Assembly (NCBI RefSeq): GCF_007860135.1
Contig: NZ_SJPV01000019.1
Location: 62,001 to 126,000 of the forward strand
Source: Novipirellula artificiosorum
Lineage (GTDB): Bacteria > Planctomycetota > Planctomycetia > Pirellulales > Pirellulaceae
Reading direction: 5' to 3'
Length of the DNA stretch: 64,000 nt
Made by a program: the position numbers and the translations under genes
The notes under the pieces: generated by a model
Seen by the model: the letters and a program-made list of their open reading frames with translations, nothing else
What the model was told of the DNA's origin: nothing
Database searches by the model: none
Shown here: positions 23,457-32,309 of the stretch, one piece after another
Layout of the letters: each line of letters opens with the position of its first letter
How positions within the stretch are numbered: the first letter of the stretch is position 1

Positions 23457-24938
23457 CTATCCCTCGGCTGCAGCCGCGTCGTCTTCCTCTTTCTTGTACT
23501 GGTCAAGTCGCCGGTACAACGTCCGGGCACCAATCTGAAGCACCTTGGCTGCTTCCTCCCGATTACCCCCGGTCAATTTGAGCGTTTCTTCGATCGCCCA
23601 ACGCTCCACCACACTGAGCGGTTGACCAATCAGGTTCGATGCCCCCCCGACGTCGCCAAGCACTTGCTCCGCGGCTTGCTCTGCGCTGCGATCGAGTAAC
23701 TCGGGAGGCAGATCGTCCAGATCCAACGAACCGTCGGTATCGAGAACGACCATCGTTTCAACAAAGTTCCGCAATTGGCGAACATTGCCCGGCCAATCAT
23801 AGGCATAGAAGCGCTTTGTCACCGCTGGCGTGAAATGCGCCGCCGGTTTGTCATGCCGCCTTAAGAACATCTTGCGAAAATGATCCATCAACGCAATCAC
23901 ATCATCGCGGCGGTCACGTAGCGGCGGCAATTCGACGGTCACCACCTTTAATCGAAAATACAAATCGTTGCGAAAGATGCCCGCGTCGATCATTTCCTCA
24001 AGCGGCCGGTTGGTCGCTGAGATCAATCGCACATTGACTTTGATCGGTTTGTTGTCACCGACGCGCGTGATCTGGCTTTCTTCAAGAACGCGCAACAACT
24101 TGATTTGCGTGCTCATCGGCATGTCGCCGACTTCATCCAAGAACAACGTCCCGCCGTTCGCATACTGGAACGCTCCGACACGATCCGAAACCGCATCGGT
24201 AAACGACCCTTTGACATGCCCAAACAGTTCGCTTTCGACCAAGTTTTCCGAGACCGCGCGTGTGTTCAACGCGACAATGCGTTTGTTTCGCCGTGGGCTA
24301 TTCTGGTGGATCGCCTGAGCAATCATCTCTTTGCCGGTACCGCTTTCCCCGGTGATCAAGACGGTCGCATCGGTTGCTGCGATTCGCCGTAATCGATCGA
24401 TCACCGACTGCATCTTGTCGCTTGTGTAGATGATCCCTTCGAACCCATACCGCTCATCGAGCCGCTGCATCAGTTCCGTATTCTGACGACGCAGCCCAAC
24501 GGCATCGGCCGCCTTTTCCACAATCGCTCGCAATCGATTCGGTGTGATCGGCTTTTCCAAGAAGTTGAACGCGCCTTGCTGCATCGCCTGCACAGCGATC
24601 GGGACCGTCGCGTGTCCGGTGACCATCACCACTTCACAATCCGGCAACTGTTTGTTGGCGAGGCTCAAGATCTTCATGCCGTCAACATCGTTCATCACCA
24701 TGTCGGTAATGATGATGTCAAACGTTTCTCGCTCGATCAACTTAGCCGCTTCCGGTCCGCTGGTGGCGACCTCACAACGATACCCAACCTTTTCCAAACT
24801 CTCCGTCATGGCCCGCGCATGGGCAGCCTCGTTGTCGACGACCAAAAGTTTCAAATCGGCCGGATCGTAAGCGAACTTCTCACCCGCGTCGGCAATCCGC
24901 GTTTCGCTCGAATCCGTAGAGGATGGGGTGCTGGTCAT
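23457..24938 (-). CDS. NtrC-like response regulator with altered GAFTGA loop
   Basis: 493 residues. The receiver domain is about 28-145 with phospho-acceptor Asp79 (IIITDMVM). The AAA+ domain has Walker A GESGTGKE (197-204) and Walker B TLFLDEVGD (264-272). A Fis-type helix-turn-helix is at the end (GGNREEAAKVLQIGARTLYR). The sigma54-contact loop, normally GAFTGA, reads GSFTDA (244-249), so productive contact with sigma54 is doubtful. The two other sigma54-type regulators in this window have intact GAFTGA. No kinase is adjacent; the FHA-GAF kinase at 20078-21862 is the nearest orphan. Confidence 0.93.
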   Translation of the reverse strand: MTSTPSSTDSSETRIADAGEKFAYDPADLKLLVVDNEAAHARAMTESLEKVGYRCEVATSGPEAAKLIERETFDIIITDMVMNDVDGMKILSLANKQLPDCEVVMVTGHATVPIAVQAMQQGAFNFLEKPITPNRLRAIVEKAADAVGLRRQNTELMQRLDERYGFEGIIYTSDKMQSVIDRLRRIAATDATVLITGESGTGKEMIAQAIHQNSPRRNKRIVALNTRAVSENLVESELFGHVKGSFTDAVSDRVGAFQYANGGTLFLDEVGDMPMSTQIKLLRVLEESQITRVGDNKPIKVNVRLISATNRPLEEMIDAGIFRNDLYFRLKVVTVELPPLRDRRDDVIALMDHFRKMFLRRHDKPAAHFTPAVTKRFYAYDWPGNVRQLRNFVETMVVLDTDGSLDLDDLPPELLDRSAEQAAEQVLGDVGGASNLIGQPLSVVERWAIEETLKLTGGNREEAAKVLQIGARTLYRRLDQYKKEEDDAAAAEG

Positions 24939-25056
24939 TTCATGGTACCTTCGTCAATCGGGAGCTTCTTGTTATCGCAGCACGATTCGAGCGACCAACG
25001 GGAGCGGGCCAACGCCACTTCGAGCGGTAGCTCGCTTCGCTTGCGGCCGTGCCGCC

Positions 25057-28000
25057 CTACGAATTCGCATAGCGATTCTGCAATGATTCGACCTGAAGCG
25101 GCCCTTCGCGTACCGCGACCATCGCACGCACCGCCGCTTCGGCCGCCGCAACCGTTGTGATACAGGGGACGCCACATTGGACCGCCGCAGCTCGGATTTT
25201 GCCTTCGTCCGTTCGAGCGCCCTTGCCACTTGGCGTGTTGACAATCAATTGGACGTCACCGTTCTTCAAATAGTCGATTAAGTTCGGGTGCCCTTCGGCG
25301 ATCTTCTTGACTTGCGTCACCTTGACTCCCGCAGCTTGCAACTTTTGGGCCGTCCCGCTGGTCGCCAACAATTCAAAGCCGAGATCACTCAAACTCTTCC
25401 CCAGCATGGCAACCGATTCTTTATGTCGTGGAGCCAAACTGATGAACACCTTCCCCGAATCGGGCAAGATCGAACCCGCTGCGATTTGACTCTTCGCAAA
25501 TGCAACCGAGAATTTCTCGCTGATCCCCATCACTTCGCCGGTGCTTCGCATCTCGGGGCCAAGCACGATGTCGACACCCGCGAACTTTCGGAAGGGAAAG
25601 ACACTCTCTTTGATCGAAACATGGCGCGGAATCGGTTCCGTCGTGACCCCCAGATCCTTAAGCTTCATGCCCGTCATGACTTTCGTTGCGATGTTGGCCA
25701 CCGGGACGCCGGTCGCTTTGGCCACAAAGGGGACGGTTCGGCTCGCTCGCGGATTCACCTCCAACACGTACAACGTTGGCACGCCTTCTTCTATCTTGAT
25801 CGCGTATTGGATGTTCATCAAACCAATCACTTGCAAACGCATCGCAAGCTTCTTCGTCGATTCACGGATCTCGTTGATGATCGGTTGAGTCAAACTGAAG
25901 GGTGGAATCGCACAGGCCGAATCGCCCGAGTGGACTCCGGCTTCTTCGATGTGCTCCATAATCCCCATGATGACACAATCGGTACCGTCCGCGACTGCGT
26001 CGACATCCACCTCGGTGGCGTCCTCGAGAAAATGATCGATCAACACCGGTTGACCATCGGCGACAATAAACGCCTCGGCCACATACCGCTCAAATTGAGC
26101 TTGATCGTAACAGATCTCCATCGCCCGTCCCCCGAGCACAAAACTGGGTCGAACCAGCGCCGGGTAACCGATGATTTTTGCTTGACGGCGAGCTTCGTCC
26201 ATATTTCGAGCAATCCCGCTCGGTGGTTGACGCAGCCCGAGTTCTTCAATCAACCGCTGAAACAATTCGCGGTCTTCGGCCGCTTCAATCGTTTCGACAC
26301 TCGTCCCGATGATCGGTACGCCCGCCTCCTTCAACCCCCGGGCCAAATTCAGCGGCGTCTGGCCACCAAACTGGGCAATCACGCCGTCTGGCTTGATCGC
26401 TTCGCAAATGTTCAACACATCCTCGATCGTCAGCGGTTCAAAAAACAGCATGTCCGACGTGTCGTAGTCGGTACTGACGGTTTCTGGATTGCTGTTGACC
26501 ATCACGCTCTCGATTCCAATCTCGCGAAGCGCAAAGCTGGCGTGACAGCAGCAATAATCAAACTCGATCCCTTGGCCGATTCGGTTGGGCCCCCCTCCCA
26601 AAATGATGATTCGCCGCTTGTCCGTCTTGGGCGGCAATTCATCCTCTTGCTCGTAGGTACTGTAATAATACGGCGTGTAAGCTTCGAACTCGGCGGCACA
26701 CGTGTCGACACTTTTAAATACCGGCTTCACACCCAGATTCAAACGTTTGGCACGTACCTTCAACTCCGTCGATGACGATAATTTGGAAAGTTGGCGATCA
26801 GAAAAACCATACCGCTTGGCTTGCCAAAGATCCTCTCGCGTCATCGCATCGAGCGAGCCGATCTTGAGCAGCCGTTCTTCTTCCTCGACGATTTGAAGCA
26901 AATGGTCCAAGAACCAGCGATCGATATGAGTCAGCGAGAAAATCTCGTCGATCGACATCCCTGCTTTCATCGCGTAGCGAATGTAGAAAATCCGCTCTGC
27001 CCCCGGCGTACTCAGCTTGGCGCGTATCGTATCCTCATCGGGTTGAGCATCGGTTCCCCAAGCATCACGATTGTCACAACCCAAACCGAAGGCACCGACC
27101 TCCAATCCCCGCAGCGCCTTTTGGAGCGATTCTTTGAAGGTTCGACCGATTGCCATCGTTTCGCCGACACTTTTCATCTGCGTCGTCAACGTGGCGTCGG
27201 CCTCCGGAAATTTCTCGAAAGCAAACCGCGGCATCTTCGTCACGACGTAGTCAATCGTCGGTTCGAAACAAGCTTTCGTTTTCTTTGTGATGTCGTTGGG
27301 CAGTTCCCAAAGCAAGTAGCCTACCGCCAACTTGGCAGCAATTTTTGCAATCGGAAAGCCTGTTGCCTTACTCGCTAACGCACTCGATCGACTCACGCGA
27401 GGGTTCATTTCAATCACAATCATTCGGCCCGTATTCGGTTCGATCGCGAATTGAATGTTACTGCCTCCCGTTTCCACGCCGATTTCGCGAATCACCGCTA
27501 ACGACGCATCCCGCATCCGTTGGTATTCCTTGTCCGTCAGCGTTTGTGCGGGTGCCACGGTGATCGAGTCCCCCGTATGGACCCCCATCGGATCAAAATT
27601 CTCGATGCTGCAAATGATCACGACGTTGTCTTCGCGATCTCGCACCACCTCCATCTCGTATTCTTTCCACCCGATGATCGACTCTTCGATCAATACCTCG
27701 GTGATTGGCGATTGGTCCAAGCCGCTCTGCACCAACCCATCGAATTCATCGCGGTTGTACGCGATCGCCGAGCCCGACCCACCCATCGTAAAGCTGGGGC
27801 GGACAACCGCAGGCAGACCAACTTCGGCCAAGACTTCTCGCGCCTGCTGAAGCGTTTTTACGGTTCGACCCGTGCAAACGTCCAAGCCGATCTTCTCCAT
27901 CGCTGACTTGAATTGCTCGCGTTCTTCGGCCTTCGCAATCACCTTGGCGTTGGCAGCGATCATTTCAACGCCATACTTTTCCAACACCCCGTTGGCTTCC

Positions 28001-28305
28001 AAATCCATCGCAACGTTCAACCCGGTTTGGCCCCCAAGGGTGGGCAACAGCGCATCAGGACGCTCTTTTTCGATGATTTTTTCGACCATCTGCCACGTCA
28101 ACGGCTCGATATACGTCGCGTCAGCCGTGCTCGGGTCCGTCATGATCGTGGCCGGATTGCTGTTGACCAACACGACTTCATAGCCCTCTTCGCGCAATGC
28201 CTTGCAAGCCTGAGTTCCCGAGTAGTCAAACTCGCAAGCCTGTCCAATGATGATCGGGCCACTTCCAATGAGCAGAATTTTCTTGATGTCGTCTCGACGG
28301 GGCAC
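25057..28305 (-). CDS. carB: Carbamoyl-phosphate synthase large subunit
   Basis: 1082 residues. It makes carbamoyl phosphate from bicarbonate, ATP and ammonia supplied by CarA, for pyrimidine and arginine synthesis. It has two ATP-grasp halves: IKKILLIGSGPIIIGQACEF at the N-terminus and RRIIILGGGPNRIGQGIEFD in the second half. A C-terminal MGS-like regulatory domain has LLATSGTAQKLQAAGV. GTG 28305 gives the canonical VPRRDDIKK start and has GGAAG 8 nt upstream; a longer frame to 28488 is rejected. The uridylate salvage gene upp is also in this window but far away. Confidence 0.97.
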   Translation of the reverse strand: MPRRDDIKKILLIGSGPIIIGQACEFDYSGTQACKALREEGYEVVLVNSNPATIMTDPSTADATYIEPLTWQMVEKIIEKERPDALLPTLGGQTGLNVAMDLEANGVLEKYGVEMIAANAKVIAKAEEREQFKSAMEKIGLDVCTGRTVKTLQQAREVLAEVGLPAVVRPSFTMGGSGSAIAYNRDEFDGLVQSGLDQSPITEVLIEESIIGWKEYEMEVVRDREDNVVIICSIENFDPMGVHTGDSITVAPAQTLTDKEYQRMRDASLAVIREIGVETGGSNIQFAIEPNTGRMIVIEMNPRVSRSSALASKATGFPIAKIAAKLAVGYLLWELPNDITKKTKACFEPTIDYVVTKMPRFAFEKFPEADATLTTQMKSVGETMAIGRTFKESLQKALRGLEVGAFGLGCDNRDAWGTDAQPDEDTIRAKLSTPGAERIFYIRYAMKAGMSIDEIFSLTHIDRWFLDHLLQIVEEEERLLKIGSLDAMTREDLWQAKRYGFSDRQLSKLSSSTELKVRAKRLNLGVKPVFKSVDTCAAEFEAYTPYYYSTYEQEDELPPKTDKRRIIILGGGPNRIGQGIEFDYCCCHASFALREIGIESVMVNSNPETVSTDYDTSDMLFFEPLTIEDVLNICEAIKPDGVIAQFGGQTPLNLARGLKEAGVPIIGTSVETIEAAEDRELFQRLIEELGLRQPPSGIARNMDEARRQAKIIGYPALVRPSFVLGGRAMEICYDQAQFERYVAEAFIVADGQPVLIDHFLEDATEVDVDAVADGTDCVIMGIMEHIEEAGVHSGDSACAIPPFSLTQPIINEIRESTKKLAMRLQVIGLMNIQYAIKIEEGVPTLYVLEVNPRASRTVPFVAKATGVPVANIATKVMTGMKLKDLGVTTEPIPRHVSIKESVFPFRKFAGVDIVLGPEMRSTGEVMGISEKFSVAFAKSQIAAGSILPDSGKVFISLAPRHKESVAMLGKSLSDLGFELLATSGTAQKLQAAGVKVTQVKKIAEGHPNLIDYLKNGDVQLIVNTPSGKGARTDEGKIRAAAVQCGVPCITTVAAAEAAVRAMVAVREGPLQVESLQNRYANS

Positions 28306-28478
28306 GGAGTCACTTCCGGGTAATAGGGAACAATTGTCTAGCATCCATGGCAGCGAGAGCGGTTCGCCACGACGTGCAAATTGCCCTGAGAATAGCAAAA
28401 CATCTCGCGGCGTCGAAGTGGACGCATCGCGTAGAACGGAATTCTCTCCTTTACCCCCCCTACCGCGGCATCGCTGGG

Positions 28479-29441
28479 CTACCGACAACGAACTAAGTCG
28501 GTCGTTTCGATCCCCAACCGCTCGATCAGCCCTGCCGCTTCGCCCAAAAATCGATCCGCATCAACCGGATAGCCGGCCGTTGGCTTGAGCGATTCGCCCT
28601 CGACCGCGTGTCGACAAAAGTAGTCGTTGAAGGACTTCATACAGACCTCGCGCAAGCACTTCGCATGGATCGATGACAACGCGACCGGCACAAACGAGTC
28701 ACCCTTGACCGTAAAGTGCACTCGCATCGTTCGTCCTGGCGAACCGAGATCGTCGGGCCACTTCAATTGATAACTGCTGTGCTGTTTCGTCTCTTCCTCA
28801 ACGCTCAGCACCGCATCATCGAAGCCGTGTTGCAGCACGCCGCCGTAGAACCGCCGTCCACCGTGCCGATCAAAGAAAACGTCCACCTTCCGTTCGTTGA
28901 CGAAATCCGCCAAGACGCTCCTTACCAATCCAATCGAAAGCCTGGAAAGCAAATCCGATTTGTTTTGCCCCGCTGCGATCGCCGAATTGAAACGTTTCGC
29001 CGTTACGATCCGGCAGCGAAGATCGATCAGATCTGCGCCGGCCGCTTTCCAAATTTGAATGGCTCGCGCGGCATCGGATGATTCGACCGTGGACGAAAGC
29101 GTGATCCTTTGAAGCCATACCGTTTCTGTCAAATCGTGATAGTCTTCCGAGGCGACCCGACGCAGCCACCGCGGAAACGACTCCTGTGGCAATCCACACC
29201 AATGCTGACAGACCTCGACAACCGTTTGCAGCGACGCGAGTGAATTCGCGTTCCGCGTGTGAAACAGTTTTTTCGAATCGTCAACCACCAGCTTGGCGTT
29301 TCCAACCACAACCGGTTTGCGAAGCGGTTCAAAGCACTCGGCCCGATTCAGGGCATCCGGGATTCGCCACACCGATGCCGCAACAACGAGCGGCCCGAGC
29401 TTCGGTCCATAGCCAGCTTCGTCTACGGCAATCAGTAACAT
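28479..29441 (-). CDS. RNase HII-like protein with altered junction motif
   Basis: 320 residues. The N-terminal LLIAVDEAGYGPKLGPLVVA and VVDDSKKLF match the first two RNase HII motifs. FFDRHGGRRFYGG and VKGDSFVPVALSSIHAKCL match the later ones, so the four acidic residues Asp, Glu, Asp, Asp appear present. The GRG motif that reads the RNA-DNA junction in RNase HII is GYG here, and there is an insertion of about 100 residues relative to RnhB. This may be a diverged nuclease with a different substrate. It starts 5 nt after the HD-GYP stop, so the two are co-transcribed; carB follows after 173 nt. Confidence 0.75.
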   Translation of the reverse strand: MLLIAVDEAGYGPKLGPLVVAASVWRIPDALNRAECFEPLRKPVVVGNAKLVVDDSKKLFHTRNANSLASLQTVVEVCQHWCGLPQESFPRWLRRVASEDYHDLTETVWLQRITLSSTVESSDAARAIQIWKAAGADLIDLRCRIVTAKRFNSAIAAGQNKSDLLSRLSIGLVRSVLADFVNERKVDVFFDRHGGRRFYGGVLQHGFDDAVLSVEEETKQHSSYQLKWPDDLGSPGRTMRVHFTVKGDSFVPVALSSIHAKCLREVCMKSFNDYFCRHAVEGESLKPTAGYPVDADRFLGEAAGLIERLGIETTDLVRCR

Positions 29442-29446
29442 CGACG

Positions 29447-30610
29447 CTACACACTACAAAGGACTTCGGGACACGCTAACAATTCATCGACAACGTCTTT
29501 CGCCCACTGCGTCCCTCGGCCTTTCAAGAAGACATCGAGAACGCGTTGAACCGGCATGCCGTCACGATACGGTCGACTGCTGGTCATCGCATCGAATGCG
29601 TCTGCAACCGCCAACACTTGCGCATCGCGAGGAATTTCTTCCCCCTTCAATCCATCTGGGTATCCACTACCGTCCCAAGATTCATGGTGATGACGCACCG
29701 CTGGCAAGATACGGCGAAACGGCCGAATGCCCTTTAAGATATCGTATCCGAGGACCGGATGTCGCTTGATCTTCGCGAATTCATCCTCGGTCAATTGACC
29801 TGGCTTCCGCAGCACCGAATCCTCGACGCCAATCTTCCCGATATCGTGCAAGATGCCAGCCATTCGGATGCGTTGCTGGTCTTCATCACTGTATCCGAGT
29901 CGTTTGGCCAGCAACACGGCCAATTCGGACACTCGCGAACTGTGACCGCAGGTGTAGGCATCCTTTGCATCAAGCGCCGAAACAAGCGATCCGATCATGC
30001 CTTCGAACATCTGCTGCATCGCAGCGTATTGACGCTGGTTGATCAAGTGAACCCCAAGCATCATCGACGTGGATCGCATCAAGTCCGCTTCGGTCGTCCC
30101 AAATTCACCCGAAGCAACCCATCGGATTGCAATCATCCGCCCGAGACGCTGATGGTGACGATGGATGGGGACCACGATCGCATTGTAGACTTCGCCATCG
30201 AGACACAAATGGTTGGAAATGGTGATTTCGTTTTCGTGCGATTCCCCCGTCAACCGCTCGCGTTGCCGATAGGCTGCAGCGGCGACCCAACGAATCCTCT
30301 CGTCTTCAATCGGTTCGGCCGAGACATAGATTTCGTCCCCCCAAGCGCCCTCGTCATCAGCGAACAGCTCGATCGCCAACGTGGCTGCTTGAACGCAGGG
30401 CGCCAATTCCTGCAATAGCATCCGGCAAGTGGTCGCAATGTCTTCGCCCAGCTCGAGCCGCTCGGCAAATTCACGGATCAGTGCCAACTCTTCGAACTTA
30501 ATGCTCAGTGCTTCGGAAAGATGCTCGACATCGCTCTTGAGATTCGTATTTTCTTCGTCCCCATCACCGAGGGACGCAACATCGATCGTCAAATCATCCA
30601 ATAGCATCAT
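29447..30610 (-). CDS. GAF/HD-GYP phosphodiesterase-like protein
   Basis: About 387 residues from ATG 30610 (MMLLDDLTID). Residues about 40-200 look GAF-like. The C-terminal HD-GYP domain has DAYTCGHSSRVSELAVLLA, the metal site HDIGKIGVEDSVL, and the signature HHESWDGSGYPDGLKGEEI. HD-GYP proteins hydrolyse cyclic di-GMP or related dinucleotides. It is cytoplasmic, with no membrane helix from this start. The RNase HII-like gene follows after 5 nt. It is divergent from the histidine kinase gene across a gap of about 268 nt in which no clear promoter is visible. Confidence 0.93.
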   Translation of the reverse strand: MMLLDDLTIDVASLGDGDEENTNLKSDVEHLSEALSIKFEELALIREFAERLELGEDIATTCRMLLQELAPCVQAATLAIELFADDEGAWGDEIYVSAEPIEDERIRWVAAAAYRQRERLTGESHENEITISNHLCLDGEVYNAIVVPIHRHHQRLGRMIAIRWVASGEFGTTEADLMRSTSMMLGVHLINQRQYAAMQQMFEGMIGSLVSALDAKDAYTCGHSSRVSELAVLLAKRLGYSDEDQQRIRMAGILHDIGKIGVEDSVLRKPGQLTEDEFAKIKRHPVLGYDILKGIRPFRRILPAVRHHHESWDGSGYPDGLKGEEIPRDAQVLAVADAFDAMTSSRPYRDGMPVQRVLDVFLKGRGTQWAKDVVDELLACPEVLCSV

Positions 30611-30878
30611 TCGGAACAGTAAGGAGGTCAAATCATCACGACGCAACGGAACGCTACCACGCGTGGCACGTGCAAACGCAAGTCCCGTGGAACAAAAGCG
30701 ACGAAGACCCGTCCGCACTCAAGCTCGGGATCGTTTTTACCCGTTGTACCGTTTGTGCCGATTGCTGCTCAACACGCGTGGCCTCACCCCTCACCCCTCA
30801 CCCCGCCCAACCATCAACGAACTTGCTATCATCGTTGCGTCGCCATGTTCACGCACGTCCCTTATCGAAAGCCCCCCT

Positions 30879-32309
30879 TTGCCGCCGGGTCCTCCCTTCC
30901 GATCGCTTCGCGCTCGCCTACTCGGGCCTTTGATCTTATGCGCGGTCGTCGCAGCAGGTGCCGTCGCGGCGGCGTCCTACTACCTTGGTGCCCGCGAGGC
31001 GAATCAAGAAGTCGATCGCCGATTGGCTGGCATTGAACAAACCCTTGCAGCTTCGACGTTTCCGCTCAGTGGCACGGTTCTGCGACTGATTGCTGACATG
31101 ACACAGACGGAATTGGCAACCTTCGACGTCAAGGGAGAGCTACAGAACAGCACCCTTGAACTTTCCGCCGAGCAGATTCGAGCGATCAACAACCGTGCGA
31201 CCCAAACAACCTCCGCCGTGTCGGTGATCGAATCAAACCAGCGCCGCTTTCGCGTTTGCCGTTTTCCCACCGCGAACGCATCGAATCGATCGGATCAAGT
31301 CCAAACGGTGGTTGTCTTCTTTAGCAATCACCAACTGAAATCCAATCGTCGTCGTTCGATGATGTTGCCATTGTTGACGGGATTATCGACAGTGTTGGCG
31401 TTGACCACCGTGACCCTCTCCATGACCGGGCGATTGATCCGACGCTTGTCTGCGCTCCAGCGTCGGGTCGACCGCGTGGCCGCAGGCGACTTCAGCTCCA
31501 CCCTAGCCGGCCCCGGACTGGCCGAGCGAAAGCTTGATGAGCTCGGACGATTGGGGGAAGCGGTCGATACCATGGCCGACCAATTGAGTCAATTGTGGTC
31601 GAAAGTCCATCAACAACAAAGCGAACAACTGCTGCACCAAATCGCGGGTGGCATGGCACATCAACTTCGAAACAGTTTGACGGGCGCACGGATGGCAATC
31701 GAACTGCATGCGGCGGAGTGTCCGGATCGTGATGACGAAGGGCTGAGGATCGCAATCCACCAAGTGGAAGTGTCCGAGGATTATGTGCGACGACTGTTGT
31801 TGGCCGGGTCGGGGCGACAAGATCGAGATCGCCCCGCATCCGTCTCCACGTGCTGGTCCGATGTTCAAGCCAGCCTTTCACCGATCGCTCGCCATCTGCA
31901 AATCGACGTCAATTGGAATTTGCATCCGAGCACCGACTCGAAACATATCCTCGATGGATCAACATGGGTGGCCGCAGTCAACAACTTGGTTCAAAATGCA
32001 ATGCAAGCGGGCGATCAAGTCGATGTGGATGCGACCCTGATCGATGACCGATGCATCCGCGTTTCCGTTCAAGACAATGGTGCGGGAATCCCCAAAGAAA
32101 TCGAAGAGGATGTGTTCAAGCCCTTCGTGACCTCGAAACCTGAGGGCATGGGATTGGGGTTGCCGTTGGTTGATCGTGCCGCGGCACGGCTGGGTGGTCA
32201 AGTTTGCTGGTCGCGTCAAGACGGACGAACGCGATTTGAATTTGACGCGATCGCCATCGATGCCGAGGAAGCCCATGTGAAAGAGAAACATGACAAGCCA
32301 AGAAGATAA
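30879..32309 (+). CDS. Membrane sensor histidine kinase of a two-component pair
   Basis: About 476 residues. The N-terminal helix is LLGPLILCAVVAAGAVAAAS, followed by a periplasmic sensor region, a second helix (LPLLTGLSTVLALTTVTL) and HAMP. The H-box is GGMAHQLRNSLTG, and the ATPase domain has NNLVQNAMQAG, VQDNGAGIPKE and GMGLGLPLVDRAAARLGG. The start is uncertain: the frame is open back to 30429 but that would overlap the divergent gene. TTG 30879 is placed just ahead of the first helix. Its end overlaps the regulator gene by 20 nt, so the two form a coupled pair. Confidence 0.88.
   Translation: MPPGPPFRSLRARLLGPLILCAVVAAGAVAAASYYLGAREANQEVDRRLAGIEQTLAASTFPLSGTVLRLIADMTQTELATFDVKGELQNSTLELSAEQIRAINNRATQTTSAVSVIESNQRRFRVCRFPTANASNRSDQVQTVVVFFSNHQLKSNRRRSMMLPLLTGLSTVLALTTVTLSMTGRLIRRLSALQRRVDRVAAGDFSSTLAGPGLAERKLDELGRLGEAVDTMADQLSQLWSKVHQQQSEQLLHQIAGGMAHQLRNSLTGARMAIELHAAECPDRDDEGLRIAIHQVEVSEDYVRRLLLAGSGRQDRDRPASVSTCWSDVQASLSPIARHLQIDVNWNLHPSTDSKHILDGSTWVAAVNNLVQNAMQAGDQVDVDATLIDDRCIRVSVQDNGAGIPKEIEEDVFKPFVTSKPEGMGLGLPLVDRAAARLGGQVCWSRQDGRTRFEFDAIAIDAEEAHVKEKHDKPRR

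Noticed and set aside
23216..23533. Minus-strand frame overlapping the end of the NtrC-like gene
   Set aside because: It runs through the CCCAGGGT palindrome and the regulator's C-terminus in another frame; no support.
25288..26775. 495-codon plus-strand frame opposite carB
   Set aside because: The sense frame is a full carB; the antisense product is compositionally odd and unlike any family.
28306..28488. N-terminal extension of CarB
   Set aside because: CarB proteins begin at MPRR-type sequence; GTG 28305 gives exactly that with a ribosome site.
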